Shown: positions 42,731 to 54,773, numbered from the stretch's first letter. The stretch is DNA of 64,000 nucleotides from Aspidapion aeneum (GCA_963576565.1 OY755047.1:7224931-7288930); one strand, 5' to 3'. Numbers and translations are program-made. The notes: generated from the sequence alone by a model not told the origin.

Positions 42731-43080
42731 ACAATTAATAAAGAATAGAATTCCTTAGCGCGCATTTAAATCCTCAATAAAAAAAAATAAACCTCAACCC
42801 TCAAAAAACTTGCCTAGGTTACCTAATTTTGAGTCATTTTTTGATACATTATTTTGTCTAGAACCGTTTCACTTATCGCAATGTTGTTTAAAATACGCGG
42901 TGCACTTAAGTCTCTTCTTAAAAATGCAAAAAATATTTTTTCAAAATTTGCAAAACTCTGCACAAAAAAAGTGTTGTTTCAAAACCCTTAGAATTAGAGT
43001 TTTGTGTACGCATACGCATAGCTCCTTCTTAACTACAAATCTAGATAATTTTTTAAAACTCATTTAAACTTGAAATCACA
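42731..43080. repeat. Left flank repeat of the 435-bp array
   Basis: The sequence with CGCATTTAAATCCTC, CCTCAACCCTCAAAAA, GAACCGTTTCACTTATCGCA recurs at 45165-45345, right of the array, in the same orientation, and inverted at 34871-35050. No coding region. Confidence 0.65.
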
Positions 43081-44990
43081 AAAAAATTACTATTAAAAAA
43101 CTTAACTTTTATTTATTTTTAAATATGAATCGTTTTTTATTTTGCCATTTTGAAGATGTACTATGTTATATACACACATACCACAAAAAGAATATACTAG
43201 ATGATTATTTTTAAACTTTTGTTGTAATAAATAATAATCATGTAATTGATCGCCCATACAATCCACTAGATGTGTTAATTAACAATTATTTAACAATTAG
43301 CTTGAATTAGAATTTTTTACTATTTTATTTTTTTTTTAACAAATTTTTAAAAATACTTGAGTGGTCCTAAACATAACTGACCACAATTTGTATTATGTTT
43401 TCTTTAAATACTACATTTTAAAAAAGTCACTTTTATTTTTTGAATCACCTATTAACACCTCTTTTCTTAATTTCCCAAAAAAAAACAGTACAGTAACACA
43501 ATTTAGTCATTGGTCAAATTTTTGTTAACAGTATATTACACAAAAAGTTAATCATACACTCACGAAAAAATTCCAGTACTTTTTTACTACAATGTTGCAA
43601 TAATATTGGTATTTTTTTAAAAAATCGAAAAAGTATGTATTTATACTTAGTTTTTTGTTTTGCTTTATGAATTATCAAACACCGTGCCTAAATTACCTAA
43701 TTTTTAGAAATGTTTTGATATATGTTTTAACAATTAGCTTGTATTAGGGTTTTTTAATATCGAATTTTTTATTTATTATTTTTTAAAATACTTAATTGGT
43801 CCTAAACGTAACTGACCACAATTTGTGTTATGTTTTCTTTAAATACTACATTTTTGAAGTCACTTTTATTTTTTGTCACCTATTAACACCTCTTTTCTTA
43901 ATTTCCAAAAAAAATAGTACAGTAACACAATTTAGTCATTAGTAAAATTTTTTTAACAGTATGTTACCTAAAAAGTTAATCACACAATCACGAAAAAATT
44001 CTAGAACTTTCTTACTACAACGTTGCAATAATATTGGTATTTTTTTTTTAATCGAAAAAATATGTATTTTTACATAACTTTTTGGTTTGCTTTATGGATT
44101 GTCAAAAAAACGTGCCTAGATCCTAATTTTTAGTAATGTTTTGATAAATTTTTTAACAATTGGAATTTTTTATTATCGAATTTTTATTTTTTTTTAAACA
44201 AATTTTGAAAAATACTTGGCCGTTTCTTAACGTAACTGACCACAATTTGTCTTATTTTTTGTTTAAATACTTCATTTAAAAAAGTCACTCTTATTTTTTG
44301 AATCACCTATTAACACCTCTTTTCTTAATTTCCCAAAAAAAAAAACAGTACAGTAACACAATTTAGTCATTGGTCAAATTTTTGTTAACAGTATGTTACA
44401 CCAAGAATTAATCACACACTCACGAAAAAATTCCAGTACTTCCTTACAACTATGTTGCAATAATATTGGTTTTTTTTAACCGAAAAAATATGTATTTATA
44501 CGTAGTTTTTTGGGTTTACTTTATGGATTATCAAAAAACGTGCCGAGTTCACTAAATTTTTAGTAATGTTTTGATATATTTTTTAACAATTATCTTAAAT
44601 TAGAGTTTTTTATTATCGAATTTTTTATTTATATTTTTTTAACGAATTTTTAAAAATACTTGACTGGTCCTAAACGAACTGACCACAATTTGTACTATGT
44701 TTTCTTTAAATACTATATTTTAAAAAAGTCACTTTTATTTTTTGAATCACCTATTAACACCTCTTTTCTTAATTTCCCAAAAAACAGTACAGTAACACAA
44801 TTTAGTCATTAGAAATTTTTTTTTAACAGTATGTTACACAAAAAGTTAATCATACACTCACGAAAAAATTCCAGTACTTTGTTGCTACAATGTTGCAATA
44901 ATATTGGTATTTTTTTAAAAAATTGAAAAAATATGTATTTATACGTAGTTTTTTGGGTTTGCTTTATGGATTATGTACTATTAGGGACCA
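43081..44990. repeat. Tandem array of about 430-440-bp units (about 4.4 copies)
   Basis: ATTAACACCTCTTTTCTTAA recurs near 43451, 43881, 44309 and 44751. Other landmarks per unit are CAGTACAGTAACACAATTTA, CACGAAAAAATTC and ACTGACCACAATTTGT. Units are diverged by small indels, so the array is older than the 350-bp one. Each unit also contains a GTGCCTAGxTTxCCTAA variant. Confidence 0.8.
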
Positions 44991-45094
44991 AGTGTGAAGT
45001 TTACTAAAATTTCAAAGTCAAGACCAACTTGAATAATCAGCTGAGTAGTCCAGAAGAATATTTGAGTGTAATATTTAGGCGGAGATGAAACGGG

Positions 45095-45345
45095 TTTTGA
45101 AATAACACTTTTTTGGGAAATATATTTAATATAATAATAATAACTTATATATAACTTTTGACAATTAGTAAAGAAAATAATTCGTTAAAGCGCATTTAAA
45201 TCCTCATTAAAGAAAATAAACCTCAACCCTCAAAAACCGTGCCTAGATTACCTAATTTTTTGTAATTTTTTGATACATTATTTTGTCCAGAACCGTTTCA
45301 CTTATCGCAATGGGGTTTAAAATGCGCGGTGCCCTTAAGTTCTAA
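45095..45345. repeat. Right flank repeat of the array, with the RTE empty site
   Basis: GGGTTTTGAAATAACAC, ATATTTAATAT, TTTTGACAATTAGTAAAGAA and CGCATTTAAATCCTC align across the RTE family 1 insertion point at 41571/42720 without the element. Confidence 0.7.
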
Positions 45346-45499
45346 AACTCGCAACACAATGCTTGATTGTTTTTTTGATATGACCATCTTAAAGAGCGTC
45401 AAAAATTCTACTAGTTTCCCAATTTAAACTTTTTTTCTATCTTTAATAATAACAAAGTTAGCAATGGTAGACACTGAACTTGGAACACCCTGTATATAT

Positions 45500-46200
45500 G
45501 CTAGTACGAAAACACAAGACGCTAGCGCTACCAAGTCCACTTCCAATCCCTGGCTTAGCATGCGTAGATCTACCAATATTATTTACCTCATGTATTAGAA
45601 TCGATGTACAGGGTGATTTTCACTTGAATGATTCTAACCACATGAAAATAGAAAGTTTCAAAAACCTAACCTAACGAAACCTAATCAGATCTAACCGAAC
45701 CGAACCAAAGCAAACTAAACCAATATTTTTTTTCAAAAAAAAAACTTTCCTGACTTCCTACCTGGGATGCTAGAGGATGTGAATCCGAACCGGACCGTAC
45801 CGAACCGAACCTATCCAAACCTAACCCTACCCAACTAAACCTAATTAGCAGTACGTGTTGTAGTTTAGTTTGGTTAGGTTAGGTCTGGTTCAGTTTAGTT
45901 AGGTTCGGTTTGGTTCGGTTCGGATTCACATCCTCTAGGATCCCGGGCAGGAAGTCAGGAAAGTTTTTTTTTTGAAAAAAATTATTGGTTCAGTTTCCTT
46001 CGGTTCGGTTAGATTTGATTAGGTTTTGTTAGGTTAGGTTTTTGAAACTTTCTATTTTCATGTGGTTAGAATCATTCAAGTGAAAATCACCCTGTATGCA
46101 TCTATTCTAAGACATGAGGTAAATAATATTGGCAGATCTGCGCTTGCGAAGCCAGGGATTGAAAGTGGACTTGGTAGCGCTAGCGTCTTGTGTACGAAAA
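45500..46200. mobile_element. Long palindrome with degenerate (GGTTA/GGTTC)n, probable nested fold-back element
   Basis: Arms of about 340 bp. The outer part contains AAGACGCTAGCGCTACCAAG mirrored at about 46167-46187; inside are TACAGGGTGATTTTCACTTG and its inverse, AAGTGAAAATCACCCTGTA at about 46079-46097. Between these are degenerate pentamers AACCT, AACCG, AACCA. No coding region. Confidence 0.75.
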
Positions 46201-46314
46201 CATCTATAGCTACCTATTTTTTCTTGTAATTTGACCTACCATTATAAGCTTTCTAACATTTTTTAAAATAAAGTTTGCAATATTGCAAAATTTTCAAGGG
46301 TCACCCTGTACATT

Positions 46315-48700
46315 ATTTATAGTACCTTTTGGTGTTTGTGTGTACTTTATTAGGTGGTGACCTAAATAAAGGTCTCAACGTAGGCATTTTATACCTGTAA
46401 ACTTAATGTCCTAGTTATTTTATTCAACTAAAAAAAACCTAGTTTAAAATAAGTATACGTATATTTTTAAATAAAAATTCGTTTTAAACTTTACTTTTCT
46501 AGATTCTAGAGCAATTGCAAAAATTTGTTACTTTCAATAAAGTCGTTTTTCTAACTCAAAGCTTCGAATTAATTAAAAAAAGAGGTCTTTCCCATACAAT
46601 ATAATGCGTTTTTGTCCTTGTTTTGCCCTCACTAGCCCCATCCCACTTCAATTAACGGACGCCGCTGAAGAGTTTATAAATAGTTGACCCCCATCAAGTT
46701 GTACCTTTTTCAAAAGGAAATTTCATTGTCTACAATATAGTATATCACACATTTTTCTCTTAGAAGCGTATTTTTTGAGAAAATTTGAGAAAACCTAAAT
46801 ATGTTAGATTTTGGGGGGTCTGGGGGGGTTTTTGAAGAGGTGGTTAGTTTAAGGAGGTGTTTGACCCCTAAGCTCTCTTACCTTTTTGTACGTCACTAAA
46901 TTTACATAAAAAAATAAAAATAAATAAAAAACGTTCCGTTTAAAGCACTAAATTTAAAAAAATGATTATTTTCTAACTTACTTATTTTAAGTTAAAAGTT
47001 ACTCTCACTCCATTACAATATTTAAAAATACATTTAAAGAATGGATTTTGTACCTGATAAAATTCTCTACAAGATATGTTCTTAGGACTTTTACCCTAGA
47101 ACAAAGTATTTCGGAGCTTATGCCGTCTAAAGTAGAAAAAATCTGAAAATTTGCCCAAGCACGTGATTTTAGTCATTTTTGGAAATTACCTAGCTCCGTT
47201 ACTACTGCTCGCAGAACAACCATGGTACCACCCGATTGTAGATAATTATATCCCCTAAAAAATTTCGTATAACTCTTTTTGCGATTCAGTGTACTGGAAC
47301 GAAGTTACAGGCAAAAACTACAAAAAGTGCCAATTTTTGATGGTTTTTTCTAGATGGCGGAGGAAGCACAGGGGTTGGGTGACGAAAACTCAGATTTTTA
47401 ACTACCCTTTCGACCTTAATAACATATCCAAAATTCGGAACTACCGGACCTTTTGTAGGGTAAAACTCCTCTATTCATTGTACTACTAGGGGAAGGGACT
47501 AAAGTGGCAGCAAACCTCAAAATATTCTTTATTAGCGGTTTTTGATAGATGTGAGGTGTGAAATTTAGTGTCTAAGGGATATTTATGGCGCCGCAGGCGA
47601 AATTTAAAAAAAAATAAGTAGAATTTGGGACAAATTTTAAATAAGTGATGCTGTAAACTAAAAAATAAGTTATATGTCTGAAAGAGGGGGGTGGACGAAC
47701 CGGGCCCCTCTGGGCTCCCCCCTGCATGTGCTTTGACACACTGAAAAATTAATTTGTCTCTTTTTAACCGAGCTATCCTATGGACAGTAAAGTTTTTTAT
47801 CAATATTGTATATGGATGCGCGCTGAAATACCGTGTCATCATCATTAGTGTGTGTATGGGTCTAGTATTCACTGGACTATTATTGGTAAACAAAAAATTT
47901 ATTATTATGTTAAAAAGACTTGACAAATGATATACGGTTTTACGTCAAAATTATGGACGCATGACTGCTATTTTAGTTTTAATTTTATACAACATAAAAC
48001 GAGAAAAAAAAACAAAAGAACGTAACGTAGTACTTATAGTATGACGTCACCCGTCTTCTATAGCTAGTATACGGATCACCAAACAAATAGTGATCCGTGG
48101 CCATATTACATACAAGATTAAAAATAGTATATTTATAAGAAGAAACTTTTATTCATTAAAAAATAACTGACTTGGTATTGGATTGCGTTTTACAAGTTAT
48201 CGCGGATCTGGGTTAAAAACTACGGGGGGGGGGGGGTTAATAGTCGAAAAATTATTTGTAATGCATTTTTTAGGGGGGGGGGGGTAATTCTTCTGTTTTC
48301 CCTTTAATTGTTAGCAAAAAGTGAATTTTTTTTTAGAGGGGGGTAATTACCACGTTACCCCACTGATAAAATAAAAATTTAATTAGAAAATTATTATTTT
48401 TCGCATTTAATTTTTATTTTATCATTCCATGTTAAGTTTGGAAATTTGAAAGCAAATATCTCAAAAACTAATCGATGGATTTTGAAAATTTTTACACGTT
48501 TGTAAAGATTATCAAAAGGCCTTCAAAACAAGATATCACTAGACCCATTCTCCCTATTTAAAATATAGAGGTAAAGTATCCCCTCAAAGGGGGTGCGTGC
48601 TACAAAAATTTCAAGATAGCCAAATAGCCCTTGCAAACAAACTCGACGTGTCCGAGGGTTTTTCCAAATTCGTTATCGGTTTTCGGTGGAACACCGTGTA
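46315..48700. other. AT-rich DNA with G-runs, no gene recognised
   Basis: Open frames at 47289-47489 and 47926-47486 overlap on opposite strands and show no family features. Poly-G tracts occur at 48222-48236 and 48275-48285. Confidence 0.45.
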
Positions 48701-48850
48701 TATATTGGCTATTAAGTCTGGGTATTTATGATCTATTCGGCTATTAATTAAATCTGTTTTAACTGCCCAGTGCTCAATGCTATCGAAAGCTTTTTGAAAG
48801 TCTATTAACGCAATATATAGTGGAATGTTGTATTTGTTGACTCGTTATAT
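48701..48850 (-). mobile_element. RTE-like LINE family 3 fragment
   Basis: Matches 58600-58690: GGCTATTAATTAAA, CAGTGCTCAATGCTATCGAA, then GTCTATTAACGCAATATATA. Minus-strand text corresponds to the FQKAFDSIEH-like RT motif A region (ALIDFQKAFDS pattern). Truncated both sides. Confidence 0.6.
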
Positions 48851-49015
48851 TAACCATGCTCTTTACAGTACTGTACACTATTTTACCTGAAAATTTCATG
48901 AAAATCGGTTCAGCGGTTTAGGAGCTTACGGACACACGTACACACACACGGACAGACGTCCCGACGATATTGCTAAAATAGTCAAAATACACCCAAATAA
49001 CACATTTTAGGAAAG
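48851..49015 (-). repeat. HINE2-type microsatellite repeat, inverted copy
   Basis: Reverse-strand copy of the 57900-58110 segment: TGAAAATCGGTTCAGCGGTT, an ACAC/ACAGACG microsatellite, CGACGATATTGC and CACCCAAATAACACATTTT. Confidence 0.55.
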
Positions 49016-49301
49016 TAAAAAGTTGTAGGCCCTCTCCCAAATGCAGATATTTCAGAAACAGCCCATAGCTTAAAAACGATTTAAGGCCCACAAGTGGGAG
49101 TACCTCCCCTAGAAATACCGCAGCCCACGAGAAAGACCAGCCCGGGCGCGGAAATATCACGTGACCGTAGGAGGCTCACAAAAAAACGCCTCACGGCCCG
49201 CTGTCATTCTAAAACATGTGTGTGTTCAGTTTTGGTATGTTTGTTTACGTCGATTTTTTTTTAATTCGGGCACAAATTTTATGTGAATTTTATCAAAGTT
49301 A

Positions 49302-49351
49302 TTAAAATAACGCAGCCCACGAAAAAGACTGTAGTGGGCTGCGTTAAAATA
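49302..49351. mobile_element. Minimal P-type TIR-TIR palindrome with an 8-bp duplication
   Basis: CGCAGCCCACGAAAAAGACT directly followed by GTAGTGGGCTGCG, flanked by TTAAAATA at 49302-49309 and 49344-49351. It looks like two P-type ends with nothing between, inserted inside the larger P-like element. An internal inverted repeat of the element is the alternative. Confidence 0.5.
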
Positions 49352-49400
49352 ATTAATGGCTAATGAGTAAATTATAAAGAAAATACCTATAAGATAAACA

Positions 49401-50410
49401 ATGCCGCGAACGTGTAATTAGTGTTGTTCCATGTCGGTCCAACTATAAAACTGAAACCTAATATGCAAACGGGAAAAAAGTGGTAAAAGATAAGATCTTG
49501 GATAAGATTGATCAAGTAATAGACATCCTTAGTGACATTTTCGATAGTGAGTGTGAAAAATGTGTTCAGTTGTCATTTCTTATTGAACAATTAGGTCTCT
49601 TGAAAAGGTAACCTGAGAATCGAAGATATGGTGGATACACTTTAATGTTGGCTTCATCTTTGTTTATCCAGTCATCCAGTGCATACACGTCAATTTACAA
49701 TTCTAAGGTAATATGTCTTCCGCACCCTCGCAATATTAAAAAACTGATTTGTAAAATATTGTTAACAGATAGTAATCTCTCTGGTAGTGTGAAATATTTA
49801 AAAAGTAAGATACAGCTTTTAAAAGAACATGAGTTGGTAGTTAACTTACACTTTAATGAAATATATATTAAACTTTGTGCTGGGTAATTTTTCAAAAAAT
49901 TATTGACGACCACTACATTCAGTTCACTAAATGTGAAAACCATCTCACTTATTCACAAAATCACTTATTTCTTTTTAATAAATTATTGTGAAATGTTTTA
50001 TATTGAAAATTTTTCTTCAGATAACTCTAGCGCGTGTTTTTGTGGAGAAAAACTATTGTCAAAGCTTGAAAAAATTAGTTTAAGGGCATGTAAAGTTTTT
50101 TAAAATAATTTAATTAAAAAGCACAATGATTTAATGTCTGCTAATAAATCTTTGAATAAGAACTCAGACAAAGATGATAACACTCAATAAAAATTAAAAA
50201 ACTAAAAGCTTAGATTTGATATGTCCAATTTTGAAAGACTTGTATAGATTTGAAGTTACTAACGATATTATGTACCTGAAGATATTAGAGTGCAAATTTT
50301 GTATAATTTTTTATTTTATAGATTCAGTTCTTTTATCCATAATAAAGACATATATCAGCAAAATATTTTTTTCAATTTTTGCCTGTAAAAGATCAAAAAT
50401 TTTTTGTTAA
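49401..50410 (+). pseudogene. Decayed P-type (THAP9-like) transposase
   Basis: ATG at 49401 opens MPRTC, then a stop; another frame continues VVPCRSNYKTET, the beginning of a THAP zinc finger. Frame 49645-49887 has SSSAYTSIYNSKVICLPHPR, SGSVKYLKSKIQLL and NLHFNEIYIKLCAG, matching the transposase region with CLPHPRT and the DE-I-x-(I/V)-K acidic motif (D replaced by N here). Frame 49903-50103 has SSLNVKT. At least three breaks. Replication-incompetent remnant. Confidence 0.65.
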
Positions 50411-50739
50411 TTTATTTAAATTGTCTAAAAACATATAATATATTAAGCAATACAATAAGAATCCTGGGACTCCTAAGATCACGTGACCGCCGACTTGCTT
50501 ATAACGCGCCATGACCGGTCTTTATCGTTGGCTGCGAGAAATACCCAAAAACCTCCCCAAAACGTCGAATTTGGAAGACCCTGTATATTTAGATGAAGGG
50601 CTATTAAAAAACTGAGTAATCGCTTGCTTATGCTTCGGCATTATACTTTCATTGTCGCTTCTCATAATTTAAGAATCGATGCTAGTCTTTTGCGGTGTTT
50701 ATGGTATCATCCGATTATTTTGATTTGATTTTATAGGCC

Positions 50740-51250
50740 TTGATGATGATTCATATGTTAGTGGACTTTGCAGCCCTTCTACTGCGACCACCTTTCTATT
50801 GTGTGGCTCATTTTTGAGTAGTTACTCACCACTGTATGCCTAATCCTCCAAAGAGAACGGCTATCAGTTTGGGTGAGACACTGTTCAGATCTGAGTCAAT
50901 CTGAGGTTTACCGAAAGTGTTCTGAAGTAAACGTGCAATAGCCGGACATTCGCACAGTACATGTCTGACTGTTTCTTCATCCTCCATACAGAGTCTACAT
51001 TCGGTCTCTTCTGTTATTTCCTTTCTGTGTATGGGTACTCTCAGTCGACCGTGACCCGTAAAAAGACCAGTCACTATACGTATCTCCTGTCTGTTAAGTC
51101 CAATGATGTTCCTGGCTCTGTTTCTACAAGTTCCTTTAATTAACTCTTTAGAGTGAGCCAGTTCTGGTATATTTATCCAGTATTGTTGGAAGCTATTCTC
51201 CATCCATTTTTAATATGGTTGATTTAGTAGCATTGTATGATATCCTCAGG
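50740..51250 (-). mobile_element. RNase-H-class LINE 3' fragment, copy 1
   Basis: Frame 51203-50826 reads ENSFQQYWINIPELAHSKEL, ARNIIGLNRQEIRIVTGLFT, CRLCMEDEETVRHVLCECPA. C-x2-C ... H-x4-C (a zinc-knuckle-like end) is the C-terminus of this LINE class. The 3' tail at the left is ATC-rich (GATGATGATT on the plus strand). Confidence 0.65.
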
Positions 51251-51539
51251 GCTGGTTCGGTTGGCCTTAGTGTCGGCGAAAAAATCACAGTTATTAAAAA
51301 TTTTAAAAATATTTGAAATATAATTTTATTTAAACTCTCAAGATCGAAAGATTATAAGCAAATTAGATAAAAAAACTTTTGTAGGTAGTAGAAATTTACC
51401 CATGTACAATGACGTGCAAACGGCATTGAACATGACAGTCAAAAATCGGTTTTCGAGAAATATTGTGACCGGCAAAATAAAAGTGATCATGACCTCCTTT
51501 GAATATTATTACGGACAAGTTGATTTTTCTTGTTGTGCA

Positions 51540-51760
51540 TTTTTTCTTTCAACCGATTAAACGAACACCTCTTATTAACGGACATTTTCCAATAATGAGC
51601 GCTGCCTATTATTGGACAGCTCCAATTACCGGACATCTCTCATTTCCGGACACCTCCCATTACCGGACACCTCATTTCCGGACACCTCCCATTACCGGAC
51701 ACTTCCTATAAGCGCACATCTCCCATAAACTAACATTTTTTAATACCGGACATGTTGGGT
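51540..51760. repeat. Cluster of ATTACCGGACACCTCCC repeats
   Basis: About nine imperfect short repeats of (TTA/TTT)CCGGACA(C/T)CTCCCA. They resemble the subterminal CGGACAC repeats of the pogo-type element at 54774-55385. Open frame 51499-51711 is only a by-product of the repeat. Confidence 0.6.
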
Positions 51761-52150
51761 TAGGATTAAAATTGTATTTTTTTTAGGTAAAACCTAAGCG
51801 ACCTCCCTGACCGTCTTCTAAGTGTGTATACCTATGTGTTTGCGAAATTATAATTTCTTGAAAAAAAAACCGGTGTTTACTGACTTATAACGATATTGTG
51901 CAAAGTTCTAGTAATTGACAAAATAAACACAAAAATAAACACCCACAAAATCACAGAATAGATAATTATATATAATTATCTTAAAATTTTTGAAATAGTG
52001 CTATTTCAAAATATTATCGTAATAGTAGTAATAATAATGGTAATTGTTGGTATCCGGCGTCAATAAGTGATTAAAGATCAAATTTGGGGTATTTGATCTC
52101 TATTAAGTCAGTTCTTATTAATTCTTATAGTTACAGATCATTAGTCTCAA
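51761..52150. other. AT-rich spacer, nothing recognised
   Basis: No open frame or repeat of note between the CGGACA repeats and the LINE fragment. Confidence 0.4.
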
Positions 52151-53220
52151 AATGGTTGATGATGATGATTCATATGTGAGTGGGCCTTGCAGCACTTCCA
52201 CTGCGACCACTAGTGGGTCTTTGTGGCTCACTTTTGAGGGGTTTCTCTCCACTGTATGCCTAATCCTCCAAAAAGGTTAGCTATTAGTTTGGGTGAGACA
52301 CTGTTCAGATCTTCTGAATCAATCTGAGGTTTACCGAAAGTGTTTTGACGTAAACGTGCAATAGCCGGACATTCGCACAGTACATGTCTAACTGTTTCGT
52401 CATCCTCCATACAGAGTCTACATTCGGTATCTTCGGTTATTCCCATTCTGTGCATGGGTACTCTTAGTCGACAGTGACCCAAAGAGTCCAGTCACTATAC
52501 GGATCTCCTGTCTGGTAAGTCCAATGATATTCCTGGCTCTCTTCTGACAAGGTCCTTGAATGAACTCTTTAGAATGAGCCAGTTCTTGTATAAGCATCCA
52601 GTATTGTTGGAAGCTGTTCTCTATCCATCTCAATATGGTTAATTTAGCAGCATTGTATGATATCCCCAGGCCTGGTCTGAGGCCTCATTTCCCTCGTGTC
52701 CAGAATGCCCTGGTATCCATACTAATGACACCTTATTAGCGCTACCAAGCTCATTCAGCGAGTCCCTACAGTTCCTCACGGTTCTTGATGAGACCGTGTA
52801 AGAAACAAACGCTTTTAAGGCTGCTTGACTGTCGGAGAGGATTTTTATTCTCCTGTTGGTCCATTCGTGGTCAGTAATCCACCGGGCACACAGTTCAGTG
52901 GCTACGAGTTCAGCCTGAAATATAGTAGCCAATTGGCCGAGACTATGTTGAATCTCGACTTTTTCTTCGATACCAACGCCTGATGGCAATTTGGATCCGT
53001 CGGTATACCATTAGCTATCGTTGTTTGAAAAATTGGTCCTGTTCTTTAACCATTCTTTCCTTTCTGGGAGTATAATGTTGTATAGCTTTCTGCCGTACAC
53101 CGTGTTCGGCATGACGACGAATATCATTCCTAGAGTTGCATCCAACTCCAGTTATTGATATCACTTTGTTTGCCCTGCCATCCTGTGGTTGGCTCTTATT
53201 CTATAAGTTGTTCTTCGTGC
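52150..53220 (-). mobile_element. RNase-H-class LINE 3' fragment, copy 2
   Basis: Frames 52989-52639, 52633-52418 and 52482-52228 together give the end of RNase H (QLATIFQAELVATELCARWI, KILSDSQAALKAF, KVSLVWIPGHSGHEGNEASD) and then ENSFQQYW, ARNIIGLTRQEIRIV, CRLCMEDDETVRHVLCECPA. Two frameshifts. The RT part is missing. The tail is ATC-rich, as in copy 1. Confidence 0.72.
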
Positions 53221-53309
53221 CTCCGCCTGTATATTAATTCTTATAGTTACAGATCATTAGTCTTAAAATAGTCAAAATGGTTGATAGTAATATGTAATAA
53301 TTTTCAAGA

Positions 53310-54250
53310 ATATATTTAGCGAAGCAACAACATCAATCAAAATCCACGAAGGAACCAAGCCAATCCACATAAGAAGAGATGTCAGCCAGGGTGACACAAT
53401 ATCCCCTAAACGATTTAATCAGGTCCTAGAAGATGTTTTTAAAAACTTAGATTGGGAAGAAATAGGCATCAAAGTAAACGGACAATACTTGAACCATCTA
53501 AGATTTGCTGATGATATTGCCTTAATAACAGATAAGAAAAAGCAGCTAAAAAAATAGGCTTGAGTATGAACTCCACTAAAACTAAAGTCATAACAAACAC
53601 AGATGAGGATATCACGATCAGAATAAACCAAGAGAAAATAGCACAAGTAGAGAAATATATATACCTGGGACAAATTATTAAACTAAAAAAGGAAAACCAG
53701 ACAATGAAATCAAGAGACGAGTAAGATTGGTCTGGGCAGCATTCGGTCAATTAAGCTACATAATAAAAATAAAACATATCCGCAGTACCTCAAAGCGAAA
53801 GTGTATAACCAATGTATCCTTCCTGTACTTACCTATGGATCCTAGACCTGGACACTTACAAAATCAAACATGGATAAAGTAACAAAAGTCCAAACACCAA
53901 TGGAAAGACAAATGTTACATGTAAAACTAACAGACAGAGAAAGGAGTGAATGGATAAGAAATAAAACAAAAGTAAGGGATGTCAGAGGAAAAGTAGCAAA
54001 ATTAAAATGGAAATTTGTCGGATATAATTTCCGACAGAAAGACGATTGATGGAACAAATGTATTGTAAACCGGAGACCTTGGGAAAATAAAAAAAGTAGG
54101 GAAAGACCCCAAATGAGATGGGCGGACGATTTGAAGAGACATGCAGGAGCTAGATGGATGAACACGGCGACAGACAGTGAAGAATGAGATAGATATTGGG
54201 GAGGCCTATGTTCAAAGATGGATCGAAGAAGACTAAATAGATAGATAAAC
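53310..54250 (+). mobile_element. RTE-like LINE family 3, 3' part
   Basis: Plus-strand pieces: EATTSIKIHEGTKPIHIRRD, VSQGDTISPKRFN, RFADDIALITDKK at about 53500, KYIYLGQIIKL, ERQMLHVKLTDRERSEWIRN, PQMRWADDLKRHAGARWMN. Frame breaks at several points. The tail has AGATAGATAAAC. Best-preserved C-terminus of family 3 in the window. Confidence 0.75.
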
Positions 54251-54773
54251 ATATAGATAATTAACATAGGCTTATAATTTTCAAGGGAATATTATTTGTC
54301 TGCATTAGTTATTCATCTATGACTTGACATTAAGGCAAACTAGAAAGTTCCATAGATAACAAACAAGTTGTCAAAAAACGAAGGTTAGTTCATAAACAAT
54401 AGTTTATTGAATGAAATTTAATGCAATATGCAAAATTGTTTTTAAACTGGGTAACTATATTTGTTTTAAAAAAGTGAATTTAAGTTGGTGAGTGGCCTTT
54501 ACATTGAAAAAAAATTGTATGTACCTGTAAACGTAAAGTTGATTTAGGTTAAATTGATTTGATTAATTGCCAATTGATTGGATTGATTTTATCACTTTTG
54601 GATTTAATTAGTGGTGATTTTTTGATCTTGATGCATTTTTTTTATTCAAGACATTATTAAGGATAAGACCCTGTAGGTATATCCTATTTTGAGTATGTTT
54701 TTAGCACAAGAAAGAAAAGAAAAATTGGTTTATTAATGTATTAGTGGAGTCACTACATCTATTTAATCATATA
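54251..54773. other. AT-rich DNA, nothing recognised
   Basis: No exon-like frame or repeat family member seen. Confidence 0.4.

Larger units (their letters stand above)
49119..50536 (+). mobile_element. P-element-like DNA transposon (1.42 kb) with 8-bp target-site duplication
   Basis: Terminal inverted repeats CGCAGCCCACGAGAAAGACC and, inverted, CGCAGCCAACGATAAAGACC (18 of 20 match). The direct duplication AGAAATAC lies at 49111-49118 and 50537-50544; 8 bp is the P superfamily rule. Inside are remnants of a THAP zinc finger start and a THAP9/P-type transposase. The length is less than half an autonomous element and the frames are broken, so it cannot be autonomous. Confidence 0.82.
49016..50585. 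mobile_element. CAGGGTGT-type fold-back element, interrupted by the P-like transposon
   Basis: Left part to 49118 has CCCATAGCTTAAAAACG and TACCTCCCCTAGAAATAC; the right part from 50537 has ATACCCAAAAACCTCCCC, CGTCGAATTTGG and AGACCCTGTA. Both correspond to one arm of the 17690-18527 element. The left terminus is not clear. Confidence 0.6.

Noticed and set aside
45640..46050. True telomere or subtelomere
   Set aside because: The pentamers are degenerate, short and in mirrored orientation inside a palindrome, so not a chromosome end.
47289..47926. Open frames of 66 and 146 codons
   Set aside because: Opposite strands, overlapping, composition like random AT-rich DNA, no splice context.
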